Part shown: positions 1 to 7,586 of the stretch, in pieces | How positions within the stretch are numbered: position 1 is the stretch's first letter | How the letters are laid out: each line of letters opens with the position of its first letter | Assembly (NCBI GenBank): GCA_039812705.1 | Contig: JBDIBA010000009.1 | Coordinates: 1-48,758 of the forward strand | Length of the DNA stretch: 48,758 nucleotides | Source: JBDIBA01 sp039812705 | GTDB taxonomy: Bacteria > Actinomycetota > Acidimicrobiia > Acidimicrobiales > JBBSGY01 | Direction: 5' to 3' | Position numbers and translations under genes: made by a program | Notes under the pieces: model-generated | What the model saw: only the letters and a program-made list of their open reading frames with translations | Database searches by the model: none | What the model was told of the DNA's origin: nothing

Positions 1-2
1 CA

Positions 3-332
3 AATAACGATCAAACAAATAACGATGCAGAGCAACAGGATGTGAATAGTCAAGCAACACAAGTTGTTCGTGCAACCTTCGAAGACGCGTTCAACGCCGT
101 TCGCGAGGCTGCAAGTTCAGACTTGCCGTTGTTGATTGACTCTGCATTTGATGGACTGGACGCGACACTGCGGTCGGTTGTCTTTGGGGCGCTTGCTCAG
201 CTTGACGATCTGACGCAGGTTCTCTATTTCACCGAGAACGCGGAGGTCTTGGAGTGGGCGCAGCAGTGGTGGGAAAACGTGCGCGAAGAACTCGCTCCTT
301 CTGACGTTTTGATCTCTGCAAGTCAGCAGTAA
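3..332 (+). CDS. C-terminal end of an ATPase-like protein (partial)
   Basis: The reading frame is open to the left edge, so only the last 109 residues are seen; the first internal start codon (GTG at 42) is probably not the true start. A short Asn/Gln/Asp-rich linker precedes a compact domain with LPLLIDSAFDGLD followed by a conserved-looking LTQVLYFTENAEVLEWA stretch. The pattern of a hydrophobic strand ending in D, then D two turns later, then QV-Y-FTE, resembles the Walker B/D-loop end of SMC/RecN-like or YhaN-like ABC ATPases in Actinobacteria. The Walker A part lies outside the window, so the family is inferred from the tail only. It is followed by a 177-bp gap before the next gene. Confidence 0.6.
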   Translation, partial: NNDQTNNDAEQQDVNSQATQVVRATFEDAFNAVREAASSDLPLLIDSAFDGLDATLRSVVFGALAQLDDLTQVLYFTENAEVLEWAQQWWENVREELAPSDVLISASQQ

Positions 333-509
333 TCGCGCGGTAAGTAGTCGCAAATGATCACGAGGCTCGTTGACGTGGGAATTGACCGATGCGAGCGCTG
401 GTCAGCGGCTTGTTAGACGAGTGCTAGCGCGCCGCTTCGGTGTGTCATACCGTCTTGTTGGGTAGTTATCGAACACGAATCCGTTTGAAATGAAGGGAAA
501 GGCGTCTAA

Positions 510-1595
510 ATGACAAAACTCAGTTCCGACCTCGTCCAATCACTGGCTCGATGGAAGGGTGAGGCGCCAGTTGTCTCTTTGTATCTTGACTTGATAGGTC
601 GTTCGACGCTGAATCCTGACGAATGCCGTCAGCGATTCGAGTCAATGGCCAAGAGTGCAAAGGTCGAGGGTGACGCCGAGAAGGCCGCTATCGAAAAGCT
701 GCGTGAGTTCATGCAAGGCGATTTCGTTGAACCCGGCGCCGCAGCAGTTGCAGTCTTTGCGGGCAGTGACCTCTGGGAGGTTGTCAACCTGCCGGTTGCA
801 GTTGGTGACTCCCTTGTAGTGAACCACAGTCCAATCATCCGTCCTCTTGAACGTGCGCTCGACGAGAACGAGCCGATTGGTGTCCTGCTTGCCGACCGTC
901 AACACGCACGCATGCTCGTTGTTGGTATCGCTGGAGTAGAAGCACGCAACGAAATTGAAGATCCGTTGCCACGACACGACGATGACGGAGGCGACTGGGA
1001 AAAAGACCGCGTCAAGACCCACTCTGCGGCCAGTGCATCTGCGCACTTGAAGCGCAGCGCTCGCGAGATGTTTGAGTTCTCAAAATCGCACTCGTTTGGG
1101 CGTTTGGTGATTTCTGCGCCTGACGACATTCGCAACGAACTGGAACGACACCTGCACGCTTACTTGAAGGCAAAGATTGTCGGGCGCGTTTCGCTCGAAG
1201 TCCGCGCAACCGACGAAAAGGTTTGTGACACCGCGCGCAGCTGTGCGGCAACGGCCGAGCGCGACGATGAGCGCCAAGCAGTTGAGCGTCTGCGATCTGG
1301 ACACCACGCTGTCAGCGGTCTAGATGCCGTTCTTGACGCTCTCTACGAGCGCCGTGTTGAAACACTCTTGGTCTCCGACGGTTACGTCGTCGAGGGTTGG
1401 CGCTGTGGTTCATGTTCAAAGATTGCCTCTCTCGGGCCGAAGTGCCCGAAGTGCGGCGAAACCCTTAACAAGGTTCACGATGTTGTCGAAGAAGCCGTCG
1501 AAGACGCGCTCAGCCAAAAGTGCAAGGTTGATTTCTGCTTAGACAACGCTGACCTGGATGTCGCCGGTCGAATCGGCGCCTTGTTACGGTTCTGA
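510..1595 (+). CDS. baeRF-like (bacterial archaeo-eukaryotic release factor-like) protein
   Basis: The 361-residue protein has the layout of the actinobacterial Rv2629-type family that is distantly related to eRF1/Pelota. It begins with a PVVSLYLDL strand, has a central GVLLADRQHARMLVVG strand, then a charged GGDWEKDRVKTH loop before the helical ARE-F--S region. The C-terminal part (residues about 275-361) contains a zinc ribbon, CGSC ... CPKCG, and ends in a short GRIGALLRF. In the known families the domain order is the eRF1 domain 2-3 arrangement, with a putative role on ribosomes; the exact role is unknown. The start has an AAGGGAAAGG-type ribosome site about 8 nt upstream. It is followed directly by the glucokinase gene. 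Confidence 0.75.
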   Translation: MTKLSSDLVQSLARWKGEAPVVSLYLDLIGRSTLNPDECRQRFESMAKSAKVEGDAEKAAIEKLREFMQGDFVEPGAAAVAVFAGSDLWEVVNLPVAVGDSLVVNHSPIIRPLERALDENEPIGVLLADRQHARMLVVGIAGVEARNEIEDPLPRHDDDGGDWEKDRVKTHSAASASAHLKRSAREMFEFSKSHSFGRLVISAPDDIRNELERHLHAYLKAKIVGRVSLEVRATDEKVCDTARSCAATAERDDERQAVERLRSGHHAVSGLDAVLDALYERRVETLLVSDGYVVEGWRCGSCSKIASLGPKCPKCGETLNKVHDVVEEAVEDALSQKCKVDFCLDNADLDVAGRIGALLRF

Positions 1596-1596
1596 A

Positions 1597-2571
1597 GTGT
1601 TCAAACAACCAGATGACTTAGCGGTCGGAATCGACTTCGGCGGCACCAAGGTTCTAGGCGCGGTTGTTGACCGCCGAGGCCGTGTTATTGCACGCCAGAG
1701 AACGCCAACTCCAGACCAGCCTGGGCCTCTTGTCGAAGCCATCGTTGGTTTGGTCCGAACCCTCGAACAAGAGGTTGGGCAAAAGGTCGAAGGCGTAGGC
1801 ATTGGTGCGGCAGGTCTTGTCGGTCGCGACGGCGTTTTGCACTTCGGCACCAATGTCGGCGGCATTGAGCATCTGGACCTCTTGCACGATGTTGGGCGCC
1901 AACTTGGCACCGACTACATCGTGCGTGTCGACAACGACGCAAACGTTGCAACGTGGGGCGAGTGCCTTTTCGGTGCCGGGCGGCGCGCAAGCGAGATGGC
2001 AATGGTCACCATCGGCACCGGTGTGGGCGGCGGAATCGTCACCCATGGTCGCTTGTTCCGCGGTGGCAACGGTTTCGCAGCAGAGTTTGGACACATCACA
2101 ATTGTTCGCGACGGCGCCCTTTGCGGTTGCGGTCGTTTGGGTTGCTGGGAGGCCTACGCCTCGGGCAGTGCGCTTGGTCGTCTTGCGCGCGATGCAGCCG
2201 AAGCCGGCAAGTTTTCAGTTGGCTTGGAAATGGCCGGAACCACCAAGGCAATTCGCGGCGAGCACGTCAGCAAGGCCGCCCGTGATGGCGACCTCGAAGC
2301 CATTGCCATCTTCTCCGAATTTGGGCGCTGGCTGGGTGTCGGGATCACGTCTGTGGTCAGCCTGCTCGACCCGGAAATCATCGTGATTGGCGGCGGCCTG
2401 TCTGAAGAATTCGACCTTTTCATTGACGAAGCCCGTGCATTTGTTGATGAATACAACTTTGGTGCGGCACAACGTCCCAAGGTTGAGATCAAGGTTGCCG
2501 AGTTGACAGACGACGCCGGAATCATTGGCGCGGGCATGTTGGTCTTCGGCGAACTGATTCCAGAAGTTTGA
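1597..2571 (+). CDS. ROK family glucokinase
   Basis: This ROK-family sugar kinase would phosphorylate glucose with ATP in the cytoplasm. Residues 10-17 hold the phosphate-binding motif VGIDFGGTK. The ROK signature is complete: a GTGVGGGIV loop, GHI with its catalytic-site histidine, and the zinc-binding CGCGRLGCWEAYASG. I chose the GTG at 1597, one base after the upstream stop, because it places the phosphate loop about 10 residues from the N-terminus as is usual. An ATG at 1558 would overlap the upstream gene by 38 bp and add an unrelated N-terminal tail. The close spacing suggests co-transcription with the baeRF-like gene. Substrate specificity within ROK (glucose versus fructose or N-acetylglucosamine) is inferred. 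Confidence 0.85.
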   Translation: MFKQPDDLAVGIDFGGTKVLGAVVDRRGRVIARQRTPTPDQPGPLVEAIVGLVRTLEQEVGQKVEGVGIGAAGLVGRDGVLHFGTNVGGIEHLDLLHDVGRQLGTDYIVRVDNDANVATWGECLFGAGRRASEMAMVTIGTGVGGGIVTHGRLFRGGNGFAAEFGHITIVRDGALCGCGRLGCWEAYASGSALGRLARDAAEAGKFSVGLEMAGTTKAIRGEHVSKAARDGDLEAIAIFSEFGRWLGVGITSVVSLLDPEIIVIGGGLSEEFDLFIDEARAFVDEYNFGAAQRPKVEIKVAELTDDAGIIGAGMLVFGELIPEV

Positions 2572-2632
2572 TTGACCGTCGCGCTCGACAAACGCTTGGT
2601 GTTCACGAAACGTCCGTAGAGATGCAGTCGTC

Positions 2633-3331
2633 GTGAAACTAGGTCTACTTGTTCCGCAAATCTCGACCGACATTGCATCTGCAGTTCGCTTTGCGCAGGA
2701 ATGCGAAGAGTTCGATGTCGATGGTGTGTTTGCGTTTGATCATCGTCGCGCGCCGGGCAATGAGACCAAGACGTGTTTGCCGATCTTTCCAACGCTTGAC
2801 GCGGTCGCTTCTGCAACATCTCATATAACCGTTGGTTCATGTATTGCTCGGGTAGACAACATCGGCACCGACCGCGTAGTCGACAACTTTGCAGCGTTAA
2901 GGCAGGTTTGTGGTCCGCGGTTGTTTACAGGTTTGGGCTTTGGCGACCGCGTCACCGCTCGGGAAGATGAAGAGGCAGGTGTACCTCGTCTCGATTGGCC
3001 GAGCCGCCTAAGCCTGCTGAACGAGGTTTGTGGCCGTCTCAGTGCCGAGGGCCACGACGTCTGGCTGGCTAGCAAGAGTCCCGAGGTTGGCGAGATCGCC
3101 GGTTCTCATGGCGCCGGAGTGCTCCTGTGGGACCCGCCCATCGAGCACCTCGCTGGTCGCGAGGGTTCGCGGTTTGCCTGGGCCGGGCTCCTTGACCGCG
3201 ATGAGGCCTCGGCGGCCCGCCAGGTGGCCTTCATTCGTTCGACCGGGGCAAGCTGGGCCATCTGTGGCATGGAGGGCGGATTGTCGGCTCCAGGGGCCAT
3301 TCAGGCAGTACTGAGGGCTGCGCGCAGCTAA
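2633..3331 (+). CDS. Luciferase-like (LLM class) oxidoreductase, short form
   Basis: The N-terminus MKLGLLVPQIS, the segment DGVFAFDHR and the VGSCIARVDN strand are typical of the bacterial luciferase/F420-dependent LLM fold, a TIM barrel that oxidises or reduces substrates with FMN or F420. A GLGFGD segment corresponds to the strand 5 region. At 232 residues it is about 100 shorter than most LLM proteins, mainly in the C-terminal insertion, so it may be a reduced member. The start is a GTG at 2633. Actinobacteria of this group commonly use F420, but cofactor and substrate cannot be read from the sequence. It lies between glucokinase and alaC on the same strand with short gaps. Confidence 0.7.
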   Translation: MKLGLLVPQISTDIASAVRFAQECEEFDVDGVFAFDHRRAPGNETKTCLPIFPTLDAVASATSHITVGSCIARVDNIGTDRVVDNFAALRQVCGPRLFTGLGFGDRVTAREDEEAGVPRLDWPSRLSLLNEVCGRLSAEGHDVWLASKSPEVGEIAGSHGAGVLLWDPPIEHLAGREGSRFAWAGLLDRDEASAARQVAFIRSTGASWAICGMEGGLSAPGAIQAVLRAARS

Positions 3332-3342
3332 CTTCCCGAAAC

Positions 3343-4515
3343 ATGGATTTTCGGCGCATCAACAACCTGCCCCCGTACGTCTTTACGATCATCAACCAGT
3401 TGAAGATCGACGAGCGCCACGCCGGCAATGACATTGTCGACTTGGGTTTTGGAAACCCCGACATTCCATCTTCACCGGTCGCTGTTGAGAAGCTCATTGA
3501 AGCTGCGCGCAATGGTCGTAACCATCGTTATTCCTTGAGCAAGGGTTTGCCGGGTCTGCGCGAAGCCGTTGCTGAGCGGTATCAGTCGAACTTCGATGTC
3601 GCACTTGATCCAGATCGCGAAATCATTGCAACCATTGGCGCAAAAGAAGGCCTTTCGCACCTCATGTGGGTGCTTCTTGAGCCGGGCGACGCAGCCCTTG
3701 CGCCGACGCCTGCGTACCCAATTCACCTTTTTGCTCCGCGTTTTGCTGGCGCACATGTCGAGCCTTACTTGTTGGGCAACGGAATCGACCCGGTTGCAAG
3801 CCTCAAGGCCGCGTACGACAAGAGCCCCGTTGCTCCACGCCTTGCCATCATCTCGTTCCCGAACAATCCGACAACGCAGTGCGTCGACATCGATCAGATG
3901 ACAGAGATTGTCAACTTTGCACGCGAAAAGAACATGTTGTTGGTTCACGACTTTGCCTATTCCGACAATGGTTTTGACGGTTATCAACCGCCGTCGGTAC
4001 TTCAAGTGCCGGGTGCAAAAGATGTTGCAGTAGAGCTTTGGACGACGACCAAGAGCTTTTCCATGGCTGGTTGGCGCATGGCGTTCATGGTTGGCAACAG
4101 CGAATTGGTTGCAGCACTTGGAAAGCTCAAGAGCTACTTGGATTACGGCACGTTTCAGCCCATCCAGATTGCAACAACGGTTGTCATGAACGAAGACCGC
4201 GACTATCCAGAACAGGTCAACGCCATCTATCAATCACGTCGAAACGAGCTATGTGACGGGCTTAATCGAATTGGTTGGGAGATTGAAAAGCCAAAGGGCA
4301 CGATGTTTGTTTGGGCGCCCATTCCAGAGCCTTACCGCGAAATGGGTTCCATGGAGTTCGCGAAGATGTTGGTGAGAGACGCGAAAGTCGCAACAAGTGT
4401 TGGTGTCGGTTTTGGCGACGGCGGCGAGGGCCATGTGCGCTTTGCATTGATTGAAAACGAACAACGCATTCATCAAGCAATCCGAGGTTTACGCAAGGCC
4501 TTGACGCGTCTTTAG
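3343..4515 (+). CDS. alaC: Alanine transaminase AlaC-type class I/II aminotransferase
   Basis: The 390-residue protein is a fold-type I PLP aminotransferase. It opens with RRINNLPPYVFTIINQLK and DLGFGNPDIP, close to the AlaC consensus (LPPYVF, then an MGNPD-like motif), and it has the YSLSKGLPGLREA and ATIGAKEGLSHLM segments of that subgroup. The PLP lysine is in TTKSFSMAGWRMAFM. NPTTQCVD supplies the conserved NP-T and VRFALIENE the substrate-carboxylate arginine. Known AlaC enzymes convert pyruvate and glutamate to alanine and 2-oxoglutarate. The start ATG lies 11 bases after the upstream stop. Related LL-diaminopimelate aminotransferases share part of this pattern, so the symbol is a family-level call. 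Confidence 0.8.
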   Translation: MDFRRINNLPPYVFTIINQLKIDERHAGNDIVDLGFGNPDIPSSPVAVEKLIEAARNGRNHRYSLSKGLPGLREAVAERYQSNFDVALDPDREIIATIGAKEGLSHLMWVLLEPGDAALAPTPAYPIHLFAPRFAGAHVEPYLLGNGIDPVASLKAAYDKSPVAPRLAIISFPNNPTTQCVDIDQMTEIVNFAREKNMLLVHDFAYSDNGFDGYQPPSVLQVPGAKDVAVELWTTTKSFSMAGWRMAFMVGNSELVAALGKLKSYLDYGTFQPIQIATTVVMNEDRDYPEQVNAIYQSRRNELCDGLNRIGWEIEKPKGTMFVWAPIPEPYREMGSMEFAKMLVRDAKVATSVGVGFGDGGEGHVRFALIENEQRIHQAIRGLRKALTRL

Positions 4516-4689
4516 CGGTTTGTCACAAGGCCGTGAGGTCCGCTTGTGTCAAGGTGCTTTCGGTGAATCCAGAGTGATTCGAGCGTCATGAAAATGTCAC
4601 CAAAAATCCCTTGCATTGGGCCTTGCGCGCGCAGATACTGGAGCCGCTGAGACACAGCAATTCCCCTGACATCAGGAGAGATGCGTATG

Positions 4690-4888
4690 GGACTGCAGTA
4701 CAGCGCAACGCTCGAAAGAGCATATGACGTAGAGACATTCCGAAGATAAAGAGGTCGACCAAGTTGGTCACCTCCAATCTGAGGAAGTGAAGGTCCGCTG
4801 AATCGTCGAACAGTTGCACACCGAGTGTTCTCCTAACTGCTCTTCTCGAAAGAGCAGATCAAGGAAAGGCGACCAAAGGGTGCAGTCC
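4690..4888 (+). ncRNA. Candidate structured RNA upstream of dps
   Basis: This lies in a gene-free stretch from 4516 to 5035. Two perfectly complementary 8-mers, GGACTGCA (4690-4697) and TGCAGTCC (4881-4888), could close a multibranch structure. Inside are GCTC-GAAA-GAGC with a GNRA loop (4710-4721), GAGGTCGACC-AAGTT-GGTCACCTC with one bulge (4751-4774), an ACAC/GTGT hairpin extended by CAGTT/AACTG (4811-4839), and GCTCTT-CTCGA-AAGAGC (4839-4855). The GNRA loop orients the RNA on the plus strand. A terminator hairpin follows about 60 nt downstream. I cannot match it to tmRNA, RNase P, SRP RNA or a riboswitch class I know. No convincing ORF overlaps it. Confidence 0.45.
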
Positions 4889-4948
4889 GAGGGTCTCCGG
4901 CAGCCTTCTTACTTACAAATTGCTACGCATTCCTGAATGCGTTTCAGA

Positions 4949-4976
4949 AAACGGGCACCCAAGCGGGTGCCCGTTT
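4949..4976 (+). terminator. Strong terminator-like hairpin before dps
   Basis: A perfect 12-bp stem (AAACGGGCACCC / GGGTGCCCGTTT) has a 4-base AAGC loop. The flanking A and T runs are part of the stem, so it could act in both directions. It is preceded at 4925-4942 by a 7-bp hairpin (ACGCATT/AATGCGT). It most likely ends the candidate RNA or alaC transcript and separates it from dps. Confidence 0.7.
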
Positions 4977-5035
4977 CACATATCTGGAAACTGGGTAGTT
5001 AGCGGGCCATAAGACTTCTAGATGAGGAGTGAACA

Positions 5036-5608
5036 TTGGTTTCGCATTACACGGTTCCCGGTATGACACAACAGCAAGGCAACAAGGTCGCACGCATATT
5101 GCAAGAACGTTTGAGCGCTTTGATTGACATGTCGTTGACCCTCAAGCACATTCACTGGAACGTGGTTGGTACAAACTTCATCGGCGTTCACCAAATGCTT
5201 GACCCGCAATATGAAGCGGTATCGCAGATGGTTGACGATGTCGCCGAACGCATTGCCGCGCTGGGTGACGAGCCAATGGGCACACCTGGTTTCGTTGCAA
5301 AAAACCGCGGCTGGGAGGACTACTCGCTCAACCGTGCTTCGACCATGGAACATTTGGCTGCGCTCAACACGGTTTACGAAGGCTTGGTCAGCAGTCACCG
5401 CAAGGCCATGGACACCCTCGACGACATCGACCTGGTTTCACAGGACATGTTGATTGGTCAGCTCGAACAACTTGAGAGCTTCCACTGGTTTGTGCGCGCA
5501 CACCTTGAAAACAACGACGGTGTGTTGATTTCGGACAACTCACGGACGCTCAAGGGCGCTGCCAAGAAGGCAAAGTCTGATGCCGATGTTCTGGCGGGCG
5601 CCAAATAG
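5036..5608 (+). CDS. dps: Dps family DNA-binding ferritin-like protein
   Basis: The 190-residue protein matches the mycobacterial Dps type along its whole length. LTLKHIHWNVVG carries the ferroxidase histidine, and the acidic cluster MLDPQYEAVSQMVDD the partner residues. DLVSQDMLI and FHWFVRAHLE complete the four-helix bundle. The C-terminal tail is lysine-rich (KGAAKKAKSD), as in family members that bind DNA through a tail. Dps dodecamers oxidise and store iron and protect DNA during stress. The start is a TTG, supported by a GAGGAG ribosome site 6 nt upstream and by the YTVPGM N-terminus lining up with the known TIPGL start. It is convergent with orn, with only 3 bp between the stops. Confidence 0.92.
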   Translation: MVSHYTVPGMTQQQGNKVARILQERLSALIDMSLTLKHIHWNVVGTNFIGVHQMLDPQYEAVSQMVDDVAERIAALGDEPMGTPGFVAKNRGWEDYSLNRASTMEHLAALNTVYEGLVSSHRKAMDTLDDIDLVSQDMLIGQLEQLESFHWFVRAHLENNDGVLISDNSRTLKGAAKKAKSDADVLAGAK

Positions 5609-5611
5609 GCG

Positions 5612-6142
5612 CTACTTAAACATTTCGTTTCTGTAGTGCCTCAACTCACCGATGCTCTCGCGGATGTCGTCGAGAGCACGGTGAGTTGTTTTCTTTTCCG
5701 GCGCAGATTCCAGAACAGCTGGGTTCCAGCGCCTGGCCAGTTCCTTGAGTGTTGACACATCGATGCTGCGGTAGTGCAGATGATCTTCGATCTCGGGCCA
5801 TTGCGTTGCCAGGAATCTGCGGTCTGTCCCGATTGAGTTGCCGCACAACGGCACGGCGCGAGGCTGCGAAACGTGTTTCTTGATGAACTCAAGGGTCTGG
5901 TCGCGCGCGACGTCGGCGGTGACCGTCGATGCCTTGATCTGTTCCAGCAGGCCAGACGATGTGTGCATCTTTCGAACGAAAGAGTCCATCTCGTAAAGCT
6001 CCTGATCGCTGCGGTGAACCACGATGTCGGGGCCCTCGGCGACGATGTCCAAATTGTCGTCGGTGATAATTGTTGCCACCTCGACAATCACGTGTCGCAA
6101 AGGGTCGAGGCCGGTCATTTCGAGGTCCATCCAGACGAGCAT
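5612..6142 (-). CDS. orn: Oligoribonuclease
   Basis: This DEDDh 3'-5' exoribonuclease degrades 2-5 nt RNAs left by other RNases. The N-terminus LVWMDLEMTGLDP holds the first D and E. GNSIGTDRRFL and DVSTLKELARRW hold the second and third acidic motifs, and HRALDDI has the catalytic histidine and last aspartate. At 176 residues it is slightly shorter than E. coli Orn (181) but complete. It is divergent from dut, whose start is 45 bp away, so both promoters must lie in that short gap. Confidence 0.95.
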   Translation of the reverse strand: MLVWMDLEMTGLDPLRHVIVEVATIITDDNLDIVAEGPDIVVHRSDQELYEMDSFVRKMHTSSGLLEQIKASTVTADVARDQTLEFIKKHVSQPRAVPLCGNSIGTDRRFLATQWPEIEDHLHYRSIDVSTLKELARRWNPAVLESAPEKKTTHRALDDIRESIGELRHYRNEMFK

Positions 6143-6187
6143 GCCGCCACGCTAAACCAGCTAGTTGCCGGTGCCTAGGATCGGGCC

Positions 6188-6646
6188 GTGCTTCCTATCC
6201 AACTGAAAAAGCTTGACCCTTCTGTATCTGTTCCTGAATACGCGCGGATGAACGACGCCGGACTCGACCTTGTTGCCAATGAAGATGTGAACATCGGCCC
6301 TGGTGAGCGCGGAATCGTGAAAACGGGTATCGCGATTGCCATCCCAACCGGTTACGGCGGTTTCGTGCAGCCGCGCAGTGGCTTGGCTGTAAAGCGCGGC
6401 ATCACCGTGTTGAACTCGCCTGGATTGATCGACGCCGGTTATCGCGGCGAAATCATGGTTGCGTTGGTCAATACGGACAAGACCGAAGCGTTTGAAATCA
6501 AACGCGGTGACCGCATTGCGCAACTTGTTGTGCAAAAGGTCGAACACGTTGTTTTCGAAGAGGTCGACGAGCTTCCCGCCGAAGACGACCTTGGTGAGGG
6601 CCTTTCAATTCGCGGCGCCGGCGGCTTTGGGCACAGCGGTGTGTAG
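6188..6646 (+). CDS. dut: dUTP diphosphatase
   Basis: The trimeric dUTPase hydrolyses dUTP to dUMP and diphosphate, keeping uracil out of DNA. All five motifs are present in order: DAGLDLVA, PRSGLAVK, NSPGLIDAGYRGE with the catalytic aspartate, GDRIAQLV, and the C-terminal RGAGGFGHSG arm. At 152 residues it has the usual length. The start is a GTG at 6188. The MutM-family glycosylase begins 9 bp downstream, so two DNA-base-quality genes appear to share a transcript. Confidence 0.95.
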   Translation: MLPIQLKKLDPSVSVPEYARMNDAGLDLVANEDVNIGPGERGIVKTGIAIAIPTGYGGFVQPRSGLAVKRGITVLNSPGLIDAGYRGEIMVALVNTDKTEAFEIKRGDRIAQLVVQKVEHVVFEEVDELPAEDDLGEGLSIRGAGGFGHSGV

Positions 6647-6655
6647 AGATAACTA

Positions 6656-7525
6656 ATGCCCGAGCTTCCTGAAGTTGAGTCATTGCGGCGGTTTCTTGCG
6701 CGTCTGAACGGGCGCGAGGTCAGCCGAGTTGAAGTCGCTGCTATTTCGGCGCTCAAGACGTTTGAGCCTCCCATTGACCTGCTTCAAGGAAAGCGCCTGG
6801 CGGGCATTGACCGGCGTGGCAAGTACCTGATCTTTGATTTCAGTTCTGATGACGATCCGCTGTTTTTGGTGTTGCATCTTGCGCGCGGTGGATGGCTGCG
6901 ATTTCACGAACAGCTCAAGGCTGGTCGCGCTAAACCGGGACGCGGACCAATGGCGTTGCGTCTTGGTTTCGATGACGGCTCGGGTATCGATGTAACCGAA
7001 GCGGGGACCGAAAAGCGGTTGGCGTTTTGGTTGGTGCGCGACGTTGAGTCGATTGACCATGTTGCAACCCTTGGGCCCGATCCTCTTGATGACAGTCATT
7101 CGGTGGCGGAGCTGGCCGAGATTCTGCGCGGGCAGAAGGGCCAGATCAAGAAGGTATTGACCAGTCAGCAAGTGATTGCTGGCGTTGGCAATGCGTATTC
7201 GGACGAGGCTTTGCACATTGCGAAAATGTCGCCGTACAAGGGTGCGGACAAGCTCAGCCAAGACGAGGCCGAGTCCTTGGTTGTGGCCGTGCGGCAAGTG
7301 TTCGGCGATGCCGTGGCGCGTTCTGCCGATTTGCCGGCATCGGGGCTGAAGAGCGAAAAGAAGTCCGGCATGCGGGTTCATGGTCGAAAGGGCGAGGCGT
7401 GTCCGGAGTGTGGCGACACCATTCGCGAGGTCTCGTTTGCCACCAAATCGCTTCAATACTGCCCAACCTGCCAGACGGGCGGAAAACCACTCGCCGACCG
7501 AAGGATGTCCAGGTTGCTGAAGTAA
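6656..7525 (+). CDS. mutM: Formamidopyrimidine-DNA glycosylase family (MutM/Fpg)
   Basis: The N-terminus is MPELPEVE, with the catalytic proline 2 and glutamate 3 of the Fpg/Nei family. A lysine in DRRGKYLIFD corresponds to the conserved beta-hairpin lysine. GNAYSDEALHIAKMSP is the helix-two-turn-helix core with the conserved asparagine. The C-terminal zinc finger has CPECG ... YCPTCQ with four cysteines. The enzyme removes oxidised purines and cleaves at the abasic site. Actinobacteria carry several paralogues of this family, and this one may be a divergent Fpg rather than the canonical 8-oxoguanine enzyme. It follows dut after 9 bp. Confidence 0.85.
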   Translation: MPELPEVESLRRFLARLNGREVSRVEVAAISALKTFEPPIDLLQGKRLAGIDRRGKYLIFDFSSDDDPLFLVLHLARGGWLRFHEQLKAGRAKPGRGPMALRLGFDDGSGIDVTEAGTEKRLAFWLVRDVESIDHVATLGPDPLDDSHSVAELAEILRGQKGQIKKVLTSQQVIAGVGNAYSDEALHIAKMSPYKGADKLSQDEAESLVVAVRQVFGDAVARSADLPASGLKSEKKSGMRVHGRKGEACPECGDTIREVSFATKSLQYCPTCQTGGKPLADRRMSRLLK

Positions 7526-7586
7526 TGCACCGGAAATAGCGCCCGGTTGCCCGGCGTACGGGCAGTGGAAGTGACAGGCTGGGCCC

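Noticed and set aside
1558..1599. ATG 1558 as the glucokinase start
   Set aside because: It would overlap the upstream gene by 38 bp and add a non-family N-terminus; the in-frame GTG at 1597 fits the family better.
3472..4233. 253-residue minus-strand ORF
   Set aside because: It is antisense to alaC, which has full family motifs.
4586..4819. 77-residue minus-strand ORF in the alaC-dps gap
   Set aside because: It overlaps the structured region, has no ribosome site and a composition unlike the neighbours.
4690..4888. tmRNA, RNase P RNA or SRP RNA as identity of the structured region
   Set aside because: The tRNA-like ends and tag ORF of tmRNA, the conserved RNase P core around GAGGAAAGTCC and the SRP GGAAGCAG loop are all absent.
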